Source: Latrodectus hesperus
Taxonomy: Eukaryota > Arthropoda > Arachnida > Araneae > Theridiidae
Direction: 5' to 3'
Assembly: GCA_037975125.1 (NCBI GenBank)
Contig: CM075862.1
Coordinates: 17,313,125-17,377,124, forward strand
Length of the DNA: 64,000 nt
The position numbers were made by a program, and so were the translations under genes. Under the pieces are notes generated by a model. It saw only the letters and a program-made list of their open reading frames with translations. It was not told the DNA's origin and searched no databases. The stretch's first letter is position 1, and the number at the start of each line of letters is the position of its first letter. Shown piece after piece: positions 10,395-23,200 of this stretch.

Positions 10395-10408
10395 TCTAGT
10401 GGTACTTA
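10395..10408. repeat. SINE target-site duplication, right
   Basis: Exact copy of 10099-10112. Confidence 0.9.
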
Positions 10409-12846
10409 TATCTGGTAATTCGAAGTCATTATATACTATCATTCATAATTATCAAACCAAAATAAAATAATGAAGTGAACCTTTGGAAAATGAATAGTCC
10501 TTGCGAAGTTTAAACAGCATATCAGAGGAGGAACGGTTGGTTGTTCAACTCATAACAAATTAAGATTCAATCTGAAATCTTCCAAATAATTTGGCATGTC
10601 TGAAATCATCCAAAGCCAGTGCTTTTCTTGTGAGCCCTTTTCGAAAATGAAATGTGTCTTGTTTCAACGCGACACGGCTACAGACAGGCACAGACTAATT
10701 GATGGGCGATAGGCAAACAGATGGTGTTTGAATCCCTAGTTTTTCAAATAAAATTCATCCTACTGGAGACTGAACATTAATTCTAGAGCTCCAAAGAACA
10801 CGTCATTATCTCAAGTCTTTGCACTAAAGCTGTTGGCGTCCGTTTATGATAAGGGTTTTATGAAACCTGGAAAAGTAAGAATCCTTAATACAGCAAAGAA
10901 TGTTTCAAAAGTTCAATATTCATTTAAAAATCTTTTTTATGTACTCCAACTAATTATAATAACTAATAACTTTTTTATGTGCTTAACTCTCAATCCTTCT
11001 TCATCCTTTAAACAGGGTACATTGTTTTGAAATAATCTATCAAAGCATTTTCGTTAACTTCGATAGATTTTTCGCATATATATAATTTAACGATTAAGAA
11101 AGCAAAATGAAAGTTTTGCTTATCCTTTCCTTTAAAGTTTACAGTATTACTTATGAAATGAAAATGGGAAAATCTTTTTATAACGATATTTCCTTCATAA
11201 GATTTAGTTGGAAAAATTTGTGCCCAACACAGAAATAATTAAAGCGTAATAATTGCATTCTTTTCAGAAAGATTGACAAGGATATTTTGTAGTATAAACC
11301 CGCATTTGCGGTAGTCTTTTATTGGTAATTCGATGTGTACGTTTATACACAAATTATACTTGAATTTAAACGTAAGTCTAGTAATAACGTGAGCATAAAA
11401 AAATTGCTGTTATGCAAAAGTTTAAAAAAATAAAATGAAAAATAATGAAATATTTCTCTTATAGCAAACAATTTCGGCCAAGAAATTAAAACGATCGAAA
11501 TACTTAGTTTCAACGTTGTGGTTCCCTATTTGAATGTTTTTTTTATATTTTAATTTTGTGCATATCACAAAATGAGTCTCAATTTATCACCAAATTTCGA
11601 TTTCGGTGTTGATAATAATCAAAATAAAATATAATCAAGAGAAATGCTTGTTTACTTTTAACACTTACTTATTTACAATCAAACAGATTAGAAATCGCAA
11701 CTTCAAAAGTTATTTCAGATAAAAGAACCTTTAATTTTTATATCTTGAAAAACGAAACTTCACTATTGTTTCATTTTATTTTGGGCTGTTGAGCATTATT
11801 CTATGAATTGTGTATGCTCATAACTCAGTAAATTCAAACACTATTATACCAGTATAAGAAGAAAATGTACTTTTAATAAATTTAGCTAAAAGCAAAATTT
11901 CAAACATCAATCCCTTTTTATTTTAGTTTAATAAAATAATAAATAAACTTGTTTGATATTGTTTTAAACATTATTAATAAATTTGAAATTTATATCATTC
12001 ATTTTTAATAATATAATTAATAAAAATACATATAATTAAAATAAAATTTCAGTTTATTTTATCACCACAAGTATAAATTCCTGTGTCTGTGTTTATTTTC
12101 TTTGCATTTTTCTTGCGCAGTTTTTATTGATAATTCAGTAATGGTATATTTAAAATTTTTCAATTTTTATTGAATTTATAAATATATTAATTTGATTTGA
12201 AAAAGTATTTTAAAATATATCCTATGATATTTCCAAACTTTGTTTTTGCATTTTAATATGATATTACTCCATGTTTTATGCTGTAATTGTGTCATTATGA
12301 TACGTTTATCTTATAATTGAGTTCTTACTATTTTATATAGATTTCATGAATAAATAAGTTTATCAGCGAATTTATAACTATAAAAAGTTATACGAATTAA
12401 AGGTAAAAAGCAATTAAACTCTCAAATCATCAAGGTTGCTGATAAAAATGTTGTAATATTAATAAAAAGTAATTATATTGAGAAAATCAGAAACTTATAA
12501 ATAATTTGGATGTATTTCACCCGAAGTATGCAAATATTTAAATCTATTAAAATCAAATCAAATAATTTTGTATTCTGATATTTAGTAACTACTGTTAAGA
12601 CTAGCAAATATGATTTATTTTTAAAGAGATATTATAAGCAATTTTGACTTCTGAAATATTATCTTTCATTAATGCTATTTTTCATAAACAGTATGAAAAA
12701 TAATATTACTGTAAATTATGTTTCCGTATACTTATGGTATATATTACTATATGCATGTTGCATTTTATTCTTCTATAAATATTTATAATGGTATTTCATA
12801 TAAAATATAAATATGTAATTTCCAAATAAAAAGAAGGAATATAAAT
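10409..12846. other. Intergenic DNA, no gene recognised
   Basis: The part 10500-10860 is somewhat richer in GC and may be an old repeat; I could not place it. The rest is AT-rich with no convincing frame or repeat. Confidence 0.4.
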
Positions 12847-12859
12847 CTTGAAGAATTTT
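12847..12859. repeat. SINE target-site duplication, left
   Basis: CTTGAAGAATTTT, repeated exactly at 13171-13183. Confidence 0.9.
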
Positions 12860-13170
12860 GTTGTTGGTACTAATGACACTTGGACAAGCCAAGCTCGCTA
12901 TGCCTTGTATGTCTATGCGAATTTAAGTCAATTAGGAGCGTCTTTCGTTTTAATCAGAGCAGCATGAAGGTGAAAGAACAACTTTGCTCTACACACATGC
13001 CATAGGTACCCGTTTATAGGGTGGGCAACCATTCACACCTCATTCATACAAAAAAAGGACAAAGACAGGATAGATAGAGCGAGAAAGTACCTGCATGCCC
13101 GAACCGGGATACGAACCCAGGCCCTCCTTATCCGCAGTCAGGCACGCTGACCACTAGACAAGTTAAGCGG
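12860..13170 (-). mobile_element. tRNA-derived SINE, second family
   Basis: 311 bp between exact 13-bp target duplications. On the minus strand the head has an A-box region TTGTCTAGTGGTCAGCGTG and a good B-box, GGGTTCGTATCCCGG, so a tRNA ancestor is clear. The body is unlike the SINE at 10113-10394. The tRNA-like head should not be called as a functional tRNA gene: it lacks a convincing acceptor stem and sits inside a dispersed element. Confidence 0.85.
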
Positions 13171-13183
13171 CTTGAAGAATTTT
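13171..13183. repeat. SINE target-site duplication, right
   Basis: Exact copy of 12847-12859. Confidence 0.9.
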
Positions 13184-13789
13184 AATGGATTTATGTAAAT
13201 CCAAGTAATGAGAAAATTAAAACACAATTTTATGTAGTAAATTTTTAAATATAATGGGTAGAACAAACAATTATCATTTATACGAAATTTTCTCATTATT
13301 TCCTTTATTAAAATGATATATAATGTGAGCATTCATGTTTTATATATTATTAATTTATGAACATTCATGAAAATTGCTGGAGTTTATCTGTTATGAATAA
13401 ATTAATTACGTACATTATAGCATGTAGGAAAATGTTATTGCAAAGCAATATACATACTTCCACAAGTTTAAAATGTACTGAATGGTGCATGTTTAATGAA
13501 TAATAGTAACATGTTTTTATGTTCTTTTGATAGTTAAATATTTGATATAAAGCCCACTATTATAACAGTAATTAATATGTTAATTATGAATTACCTGTTA
13601 GTTTCTTAAATCAACAATGAATTAAAATTATGCAGTAAATTAATTCGAAGTGAAATTTCATTGACATATACTTTAAGGCAAAAGAAACGGCTTATCAAGG
13701 TTTAATCAAATTGGACTTAAATTGATAAGTATACGTGTTTCAACAGGAAATGGAAATTTTAAGTTTGGGGCGACCAATGAATATACATG

Positions 13790-14180
13790 GGACGCGGTAT
13801 CCGAACCGCACAAAGGTACATGGACGATATTCTACATTAAAGTTTATTGCCTTTCGTATCACAACATCCTTGGCTATATTTCAACAAGTACACGGCAAGA
13901 GTTTCTACTGTTTATCTTCGCACTTGTCCAAAACTATCTTGGCCAGCAAGTTCGCCCATTGAGAATGTTTGAAGCATTATGAACAGGTCTTCCAGCCAGA
14001 GATTTTGCCCGGATAATGAGCAAATTAGACATGATATTTCTCAAGAAGACATCCACTAACTGTGTCGATTAATGCCAAGTCGAATAACTGCTTGCGTCAA
14101 GGCCAGAGATTGACCAATACGTTTTTGATTTGCTCAATTTGTAAAGCTTTCTCTTGAATAAATAATCCAATTTTTTTTAA
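13790..14180 (+). pseudogene. Tc1-type transposase relic, C-terminal half
   Basis: Read in shifting plus-strand frames the stretch retains phrases of a Tc1/mariner-superfamily transposase in the right order: a YMDDILH-type segment, a worn equivalent of the FQQDNARPHTAR motif, SWPASS, PIENVWSIM and a closing LMPSRITACVKAR. Several frameshifts and stops separate them. It differs in sequence and orientation from the transposon at 2018-3260, so it is a separate lineage. No terminal repeats were found. Confidence 0.72.
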
Positions 14181-15154
14181 TTGTAATTATTTTTTTCTTT
14201 ATATGCATATCACATCTAACAATTTTTATCCTATTTGGAAAACGGCTTCCTGGCGAGTCGTTTTTATTTAATTTTTTTTTTAATTTAATTTTATTATTAT
14301 TTTTTTATCTTCTAGTTCAATAAGGGAATTCTTTCAATTTCAAATAATTCTAATATAACTGTAGTTTCTACAGTTCAAATATAAGTTTAAAACATATTTC
14401 TCACTTAAAAAAACTTCAAGATTAAATACTCAATCTAAAATTAAACCAAACTCTTTTCTGTATTTTTTCTGCAAAATTTGCAGCATTTTTTAAAAATAAT
14501 TTATATTTGCAAATTAGTATTTCAATTTAAAAATGATGCTTTGTAATTTTAAAAGAAATAAATTAAATTCTAGTTAAATTGTCGTTTCTTTGTTTTTATT
14601 CTGAATTACATATTATATAATTTATGTATATATGTGCAAATTTTTGTGCTAACACTTCATCGTAGATAAGAGTAATATCAAATATAGTGGCGAAAACTAA
14701 ATTCTTATGAATTTAAAATAAATTACATTCCTTTAAAAGCACTTTTGTAAAGCAAGTATCTTGAAACTACGAGGAAAATTCTATTTTTTTACACTTCACT
14801 GAAAAGCAATCCCTAAATAATGCAATGATTATTGGTATTTATTTAACTTTTATAACTATAAAAACCGATATTCAAGTGATCAACTACTCATAAAAAGTTA
14901 GCATTTAAATCTAAAGTATTCCTGACTCACATAATTCTGCTCATTTGCCATGTGATAAAGGTTTATACACGAGTTGTCTTTCATGACATTACATCTATGC
15001 TCCTCATGATAACACGATGCAAATTTACACTTTGGTAGATTTATTAATGGTATCGATAACGAACACGGTGACTTTTTTCTGAATTAAATAACTTATCTGC
15101 ACAAATTTAATTTGTCAACTTATTATATAACTTGATTAATTATGACAAATGTGA
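14181..15154. other. AT-rich intergenic DNA
   Basis: Homopolymer-rich T and A runs, no gene or repeat recognised. Confidence 0.4.
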
Positions 15155-15480
15155 GAAATTGTGATGGTTCTTAGTTGCTTAATGCGTCGTCCTCATTATC
15201 AGAAAATAGTGAGTTTAAATCCTTGCTCAACCGATTCATGATCCTTGATGGCCGATGGGGCACGTGAAATGATCATAATCGCAATGTCCTCCAAGTGAAA
15301 TGATACCTTTTGGGAGGCTCGTCAAGAGCTTAGGGTCCCTCTCAGTTTCATCCACCAAATTGGTAAAGCCGAACTCAGAGCGAGGTACAAGAGAAATATG
15401 CTGGTGCAACCGTATACATGATGCAGAAGTTTGACATCACATAACTGTTTAATGTAAAAAAAGTGGTTTAAGTTATTGAT
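15155..15480 (+). mobile_element. Probable decayed SINE or other dispersed repeat
   Basis: A GC-richer patch in AT-rich DNA. Its left part has a worn tRNA-like look: GGTTCTTAGTTGC as possible A-box region and GAGTTTAAATCC as possible B-box about 50 bases on. No target duplication was found. Confidence 0.35.
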
Positions 15481-16729
15481 TTCGTGTTTCCAGTTCTCCC
15501 ACAACCTAACTTAAGATTTAAACAGAATCAATAGTATATCTATAATCATTATTATAATTATGTAATATTTAAATATATAAGAAAATTAATGTATTTTGTT
15601 AAAAATATTTTATGAGGTAATTAATATGAGCTACATATTATCTCTTACGACTTTTTAAGGAGCTTCAAGGATTCAGTTAATAAAATTCTTTGATTTTAAT
15701 ACTTTCCAGGAATGTTTTATGCTTTAAAAGAATCGACAGATATTCGATAAGTCGTTCTCAGAAATATGATAAAACAGCAACTGTTTATGAGAAGAAAATT
15801 AGTTTTTATAAAAGAAATCGTGTTTTAATTTCTCTCTTAACCCAAATATAACTGATTTAATCAATACTAAATTTACAAATTTCAATATTTACTAATGTTG
15901 ATTATTTTTCAAATTAAAATATTTAAATTTATAAAAAATATGAACATTTAAAATTTTTATAATCGTTTTGTTTAAAAATCTATATAAATTATGTATAAAT
16001 TGTTATAACATTTTAAAGTGTTTCAAAGAACATATGAACATTATTATAATTAACATGATATCTTTCTCGAAATAATATTGTTAATTTTATAAACATTTGA
16101 GGTATTTTTATCTTATGACATGACAGTACATTGTGAGTGGACAATCTTTTTCCAATCCGCTCTCCTTTTCCTCAGGGCATTCCAATCATCTATGGAGGGG
16201 GGGGTATTGTGTGAGAGATAAAAGGATGCTTAAAATTTTCTGTGCAATTTTTTTTTATATATAAATTCTTTATTAAGAAATTTAATTATTATAGTTGTAA
16301 GAAAATTTTCCAGCAGAAGCTATAAGTTTTTAAGTCGTTATACCACTTTTCATACAGCATGTAAACTCTTATCTCAACGGATATTTATAACATTCTAGGA
16401 ATGTTAAATTGTCAAATACTTTTCTTATTTTTATTCATGATTTCATTTCACCATTCAATATTGCATGTATCATGGCCCAACCATTCACCACAACATTGCT
16501 CCGAAACATCTAAAACATCTCGAACAAGTAAAAAAACATCTAGATGTCGCCACAGTAAAGAAAGTAATGTCAAGTCTACTTTTATAAAATACTTTTTGAT
16601 ATCTATTACATAATATCTTGATGTCTGGCAACGTTATTCAGTTTTGATTTAAGTATTGACTAGATCGCCATTTGTGTATATTTCTCTCTACTGTTTTTAA
16701 AAAAATTAAAGAGATTTTAGTAATGAGCC
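15481..16729. other. Region upstream of ZCCHC14
   Basis: AT-rich, with a GC-richer island at about 16140-16220 that includes a run of eight G, and another at 16480-16680. The 5' untranslated region and promoter of the plus-strand gene at 16730 must lie here or further upstream, but no TATA box or start site can be fixed by eye. A 70-codon ATG frame at 16401-16613 has a hydrophobic N-terminus but no other support. Confidence 0.35.
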
Positions 16730-17236
16730 ATGGTTTGCAAAGAGGATGTATTTTCATGGTTTCAGGATTTAAAAGCACACAAACGAGTCGAAGCCATGTG
16801 TGGGATTTTAAACATGTGCCATCCCATTGAACTGAGATTTTATGGAACATGTATTGAAGATTTGGGAAGGAAAGACTTCTATGTTTTTAAAGAGGATGAA
16901 CTGAAAGCTAATGATGTAACAGAAGTTTCAAATATTAGAAATGTTAATGAACCAGGAATGCGGAGTAGACTTATCATCATGCTTGGCTTACTTAACTCTT
17001 CGAATCTGATATGCGCTAAGGAGTTATTTAAAGTTATCTCAGATGAAATTAAAATCGAGAATTTCGCCGCATCAGGATTGCTTTTGGATACTAAGGCTGT
17101 GGAGCATTACTTACTCATCCTAACGCTTGCTCAACATCATCCTGCATTCACATTTGAGCAGCAACAATTTCTTTCTCATTTGAGTTTAAATTTGGAGTCT
17201 TATGTAACGGAAATGAATGCAAAGACTAAATATGAG
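16730..17236 (+). CDS. ZCCHC14: ZCCHC14 exon 1
   Basis: 169 codons, ends in phase 0 before donor GTATGA. Holds the family's N-terminal domain, with phrases like IELRFYGTCIEDLGRKDF and LLILTLAQHHPAFTF. In-frame TGA at 16724 fixes this as the first ATG. Confidence 0.93.
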
Positions 17237-20200
17237 GTATGAATAATTGATTTTATATAAATTTTGAATCTTGTGTTTTAATAAATTTTCTTCAAGTTCA
17301 ATTACGAATTGAGTGTTCAGTGGTATTTTATGTTATTAAATATATAGAATTAATCTTGTAATTTGCATAAACTTTTTGTAACAGTACTGATTATGATTAA
17401 TTTCTTATATAATTATTTATCTTAAAACCTGAATTTTTTTTAGTATTGCGTTTATGAAAATTATTTTATTTTGAATTTGAGATTTTACTAAGTGAACTAA
17501 GTAAACACATTTTTAAGTAGAATATGACAGGAAGTCCATTTAATTAAATCGTGAAGATTATTTTAGTCTTGTATGTTTATCTCTATCAAAGGAGAACTAT
17601 GTAATGTATGAAAGTGAATCATAAACCATATAATATATCAATAATTATGTTGCATCTAGATATGAGAATTTTTATTGTTCACAAGAAGTGTATATGTAAA
17701 AGGCTAATCTTTAAAAATGTCAAATTTCATTCATAAAATAATTACTTACCTTAATTTTTCAAAAATAGTTTCAAGCATTTAAAACTAAAATATAAAATTC
17801 AATAAATGAATGAAGTGTGATATCATATTACTTTATTTTAATATGTTACTTTTTGAAAAAGTTCATTTCACACACAATAACTTTCAAACTGTTTATGCAA
17901 ATGTTTGATTGAAAAACTATTTTACTTTAAATATAATGTGAACAAGAAATAATTTTTTAATTTTTCACTTTTTAAAATTCAATTGGATGCATTTGAGAAG
18001 ATATTATGTATATGCCTTATATATGCAAATTAGCAATTTGTATTACAATAACAATACTCAATAAAATTATTAATTTCAATAAGTAACAAAAAATTTTTTT
18101 GTTACTTATTTGGATATGAAATTTAAAGGAATTTTATTGTTAAAACATTCCTGTAATTTTATGATATCATTATATAATGAGAGGAATGTTTAATTCCTCT
18201 GATTATAAAATTTTCAATGTAATATTTCTTAGGCAAAAATATCAATATTTATAGTATATTTTAATTGCTCAAATACTGAAAATAATAGCCATCAGTTAAT
18301 GTTCTAAAATTATTGAATTTGAATAAAAAAAATTTTTAAATAAGGTATAAAAATATCTTGTTATCTGATTACTTTACAAATTTACAATTTCTTGATTTTA
18401 TTTCAGTATACAGAGTCCTATTTATCTGCATCTTTTATTCCTGGTGTTCTTCCACCACATAATGTATCTGAAAGAGATATGATAAATGCAGTTCATCCAT
18501 ATCAACATGGTTCATCTATGTTATCTAAATCGGACCATCGGTTTGAAGGTATTTGCTTGTTCTCTTTTTCTTAAAATTATTTTGTAAATTATTTTTGTAT
18601 AATCCCGAGAATTATATGTAGCTGTTCTAGAATAGATTTATTAAAACAGTATTTCTTTTTATTTTGTTGGTTTAAAGTGAAAAGTAATTTTAAAACTTTT
18701 ATTTTACTTGCATTGAATTTAAATTTTCCTTTATTTTTTAGTTACTGTAAACATAATTATTTATAATTTAGTGTGATAAGAGAATTATCATCTGATATTA
18801 TTTACAGTGATTTTTAAATAACTGAAATTTTTTAAATCTGAAATAAAAAATATCTTTATATATGGAGATCTGATAAATTTAAATTTTTTATATTGAGATT
18901 GTTAAATTTGAATAAAATAACCTTCCAATTGTTTAGCCAAGTTTCTGTCCTAATGCTCTGAAGAATTCACTTGGTGAGCATTATGCTTTTTTATTCCAAT
19001 GAATGGTCATGCTAAACTTAAATATCAAAAATATTATGCTAATAATGAAATAAAGAAGTTAACAGTTAATAAAGAACAATAGCAAACAAGCCTTGCATAT
19101 TGAAATATATATTACATCCTTAGCCGTGTAGACAAGTCCTTGAGTTTAACGGGTGTGGAATACTTGCTTATTACCAGGTGCCTTATAATTTTAAACCATG
19201 GTCTGGTGTTAAAGTTACTGTTGCTGCTATCCTCCTCCTCACATTCATGCCATGCTAGGGGATAGACTTTTGACATCACAAGTTAAAATGTACACATCTC
19301 CAATGCATCAAGTTTCAGCAATCTAGTGAGAGAGAATGTGGTCTCCTTGCATTCATTTCTGCAAAAAAATGATGCTTCACTTTACTGATCTCACAGGAAT
19401 CAACATAAAGTTACTGAGCCACTAGAGTTCTTAATTTTCCCTATAAAGTACATTGATGCTCGAAGAGACTTATTTGAAAGTGTCCTTGCAGCTTACAGGT
19501 CAATTGTAGTCCCTTTAATGCACATCCCTGTAAAGTTAGGATCATAAAGATCTATGACTTTGTAGCTCAAGTTTATTTTCATAATTATTCAAAGTAAATT
19601 ATTTGAAGTAATGGCTGATTTAATGGTGTTTCTAAATAGTTGACTCTGTAAGTGCTTTTTTGGGATGTTTCTTGAGCAGTAATTTTGCTAGCACATGAAG
19701 TTAATAAAATGTCTGTTCTTATTTTGCTACATAATAGTTATTTTACAATAATTGCTATAGTAATTATAATTTAAATAATTTCTTTAAGAAAAAATTAATT
19801 TATTCAATTTTAGCATAAGTTAATAATTAAGTGCTTTGTAGTCCTGGCAGAGAAATATTTCATCAGTTAGCATCGCTACCCAAATATTTGCTTCCATTCA
19901 TATTGAGAATATCTTCATTGCAAATATTAAGGTCAAAAGTGTTTATGAACTTTTATAGTGTCAAACTTTGTTTTTGTAGTATGGCTATTTAAAAACAGCT
20001 TTGTTTTAAATAAAAGTAGAAATGTTTCTTGAAAGATATCATACATTAGTTTCTTTTGATGCAAATGTTTTTATTTTTAAAATTTTCATTATTTCAAGTT
20101 TTTCATTGAACTTTAAACTATTGTTTAATTTTGCAGCTCAAATTACAAGTTTGAAAGCAAAACCTCCTCATAAAAAATTGTCTATTAGAATAAGAGTATG

Positions 20201-23200
20201 TATAGATTTATTATTTTTATTATTCTGTTTATTTTTGTATAAATTAACTTTTAAAATTGTCAGTAATTTACATTATAGGAAATTTTTGTTTCTAGGTTGC
20301 TTGGGGAAGTGGTAAAGTAACTGATTCTTTTAAGACACCTCATGATTTGTATGTCTTCCATAATGAGGTTAGGTTAATTTTAAAATTATATTTAAAATAT
20401 ATATTATATTCTTTGTTCAGTATTATTATTTGGTATTCAATTTTTTTGTAAATTTTCTAATAAAGCATAAAAATTCATGTTAAAGCATTTAACAAGTAAA
20501 AGGAATACTTTTTTCCATATTAAAGCATTTAGCAAGTAAAAGGAATCAATTTTACTAACTTATTTTTACTTTTCATGAATTTTTATTATAAGAGTCAAAA
20601 AACTTGTTCACAGAAATCTGCTTAGATTTTTTGAAGTGATAAATTTGATGCCAAAGTAATATGTCTATTTCAACTTATCTTAATTATAAAAGTTTGCATT
20701 TAAGTTAATTGAATTACTTTTGACTTTTTATTTTTTACTGATATTGAATTATAATTTGTATTGAAATAAAAAAAGTAAATTATAAGAATTAAATTTTATA
20801 CAAATTAGAATTAAACATTATTAATTAACTTTAATTGCAATTTATTTACATGTTTGACTAAGTTGTGAAGTAAATGACGAAGTCTCAAATTTGTAGTGAA
20901 ATTCTTTTTAAAAATTAAATTATTTAGTTTTGAATTTTATCTAGAATAGTTAATTTTTTGTTTTTTTAATTGCAACGATGTTTTACGCGTATGATAATAA
21001 AGGAAATATTGTGTAGTTTAACAAGCTTTCTGATTATATAAAATGATGAATAAAGCTTTTCTATGTGAAGGCTTCTAATTATTTATAATAACATAAAAAG
21101 CTTAACGTTATACTTTTTTGTGGTTTTGTTTAGCCACACATTTTGTAGCAGTATTTTTAAACAGCAAGTGGAATGATAGTATTTTTTTTCTTTTAGTACT
21201 TTATAAAATTATGAGATTGATGTAAATTTTTACCTTTTTAAGTAGTGTTAATTAACTATCATATATCATTATGATAGCTACTTTTATTCAAATTTAAAAA
21301 AAAGTGTAACTTGTGTAGTTAAAATTTGATGTCAAAATGTTGGCAGTAAAAATGAATTTATTTTGATGCAAAAGGTTTCTACAAAGATATGAGCAAAGTA
21401 CAAAAAATGACTTATAATTTTATTAAAATGATTAGTAAATAAAGATATGGAAGAATATTTGAGTTTCTTAAATATTGAATATAAAGCCGAATTTAAAGTT
21501 TAATTTGTTACATATTAAAAAATTTCAGTTATTCACACCATAATAAATTGCATTTGCAATGTTTATGAAAGGAAAGTTAATGAATTTAAAAATAGACTAT
21601 TATTCTCCTTGTTTATTAGTGGTTTGTATTGACCACAGACCATTTAGTACCAACAAGTTAAGAAACTTTAAAAAAGCTGCTTCAAATGAAATATTCAAAA
21701 AATATTTCTGTTTTCTATGAGACATGGCTTTGTGTTATTTTTCTGTTGCTTTTTGAACTCTAAACTCTTCTTAATTAATGGTTAGATATTTTATTTAATA
21801 CTGCTTATTTATTATCTCTATTATTTGTATCCTGTGATTAATATTTGATAATTTTTAAATATATCTAAATATGTTGCTAATTTTTTTCTCTCTTTAAAAT
21901 ATATATACTTAATAACATAGTATGTGGCCCCTGATGTACGTTATTTGCTTATGATGTTTTCAGGAAATATAAAAAAATATTTTTAACATTGTATAGTTTA
22001 TTCCTAAGAATGCAATGATTATATTTATTACAGTTGGTTCGAAAGTATCCTTCTGAAGCTAACTGTATCAGCCAAGAAAAATGTATTCCGCCAATACCTG
22101 GTATGTGTATTTATAAGAGTTAATATGTTATTAATTTCAAAAATGCATATACTCTTATTTTTATAATTTTTTGATAAAGCTATGAATATGTAATTCCTAA
22201 TAATTTCAGAAAATGATAATTATTTGAATTATGGTTTTGTTTGTGCCAGAATAGGTAATTGTCATGTTGGAAATATTTAATGGCTGGAAGTGTATTTTAA
22301 TTTTTTTAGAAATTAAATTGAAAATAGCTGTTATACAAACCAATTATAACAATGATAGGGGAAAAGGCAAATATGAATTTTTTCCTTACTTGGTGGATTT
22401 TGTGAACATTTTTCTTCTACTTTATTTAATTTTCTATATAAAAAAAATTCCCGAATTAAATATGCTATAACTCACATTTTCTGAAAACTTTTTCAAGTAA
22501 ATAGATTTTTTTTTGTTTCTATTGAATTTTAATAATTGTGTAATAAAGATTGTTTGAATTATATTTATAACAAGTATCTGTAGCCTGTGGAATTTGCTTC
22601 AAAAGTACAGAACTGTTTTTCTGTAATGGCAGATATCTAATTTCTGAATAATTTTCAAATTAACTTTTTAATTGTTTCAATTATTTAAGAACTATTTTTA
22701 AGACTTAAATCAATGTATTTTCTTGGTATTAATAAATTCTTTATAATGAGTTTGTAAAATTAAGTCTTATGTGTTTGATTGATAGGAAATAAAAACACTA
22801 TACTTTAATTGTAAAACGTAGAATTGTGGAATGTAGAAAAATATCATTGTTAGAGAGTGTACTGCTGTTAGATGTATCAATATATATAATGTACTTATTT
22901 TATATATGTAATCAAAATACAACATCAAAAACAAATTGACCAAAAAAATTTTTTTTTATAATTAATTTCTAATTATGAATATTGTATTACTCATTTGATT
23001 AATATTTAGTTTTATTTGTAAGTACCATATTTTCCTGTATATAATATGCAGCAGTGTATTATCCTCAAGACCTTTTTCCAAGTTAAAGGAAAAAAGCATC
23101 ATATAGTCTGTGTCAATTTTTTTCAGCGATTGCTTAAAAATATGAACTGTTGATAACGTGTATATCATGTAAAATAATAAAAATATACAGTGTGATTAAA

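Noticed and set aside
13722..13982. 86-codon plus-strand protein
   Set aside because: Its frame crosses lesions in a decayed Tc1-type transposase and does not itself follow the protein.
20022..20315. 97-codon frame around ZCCHC14 exons 3 and 4
   Set aside because: Only 20137-20195 is exon; the rest is intron read-through.
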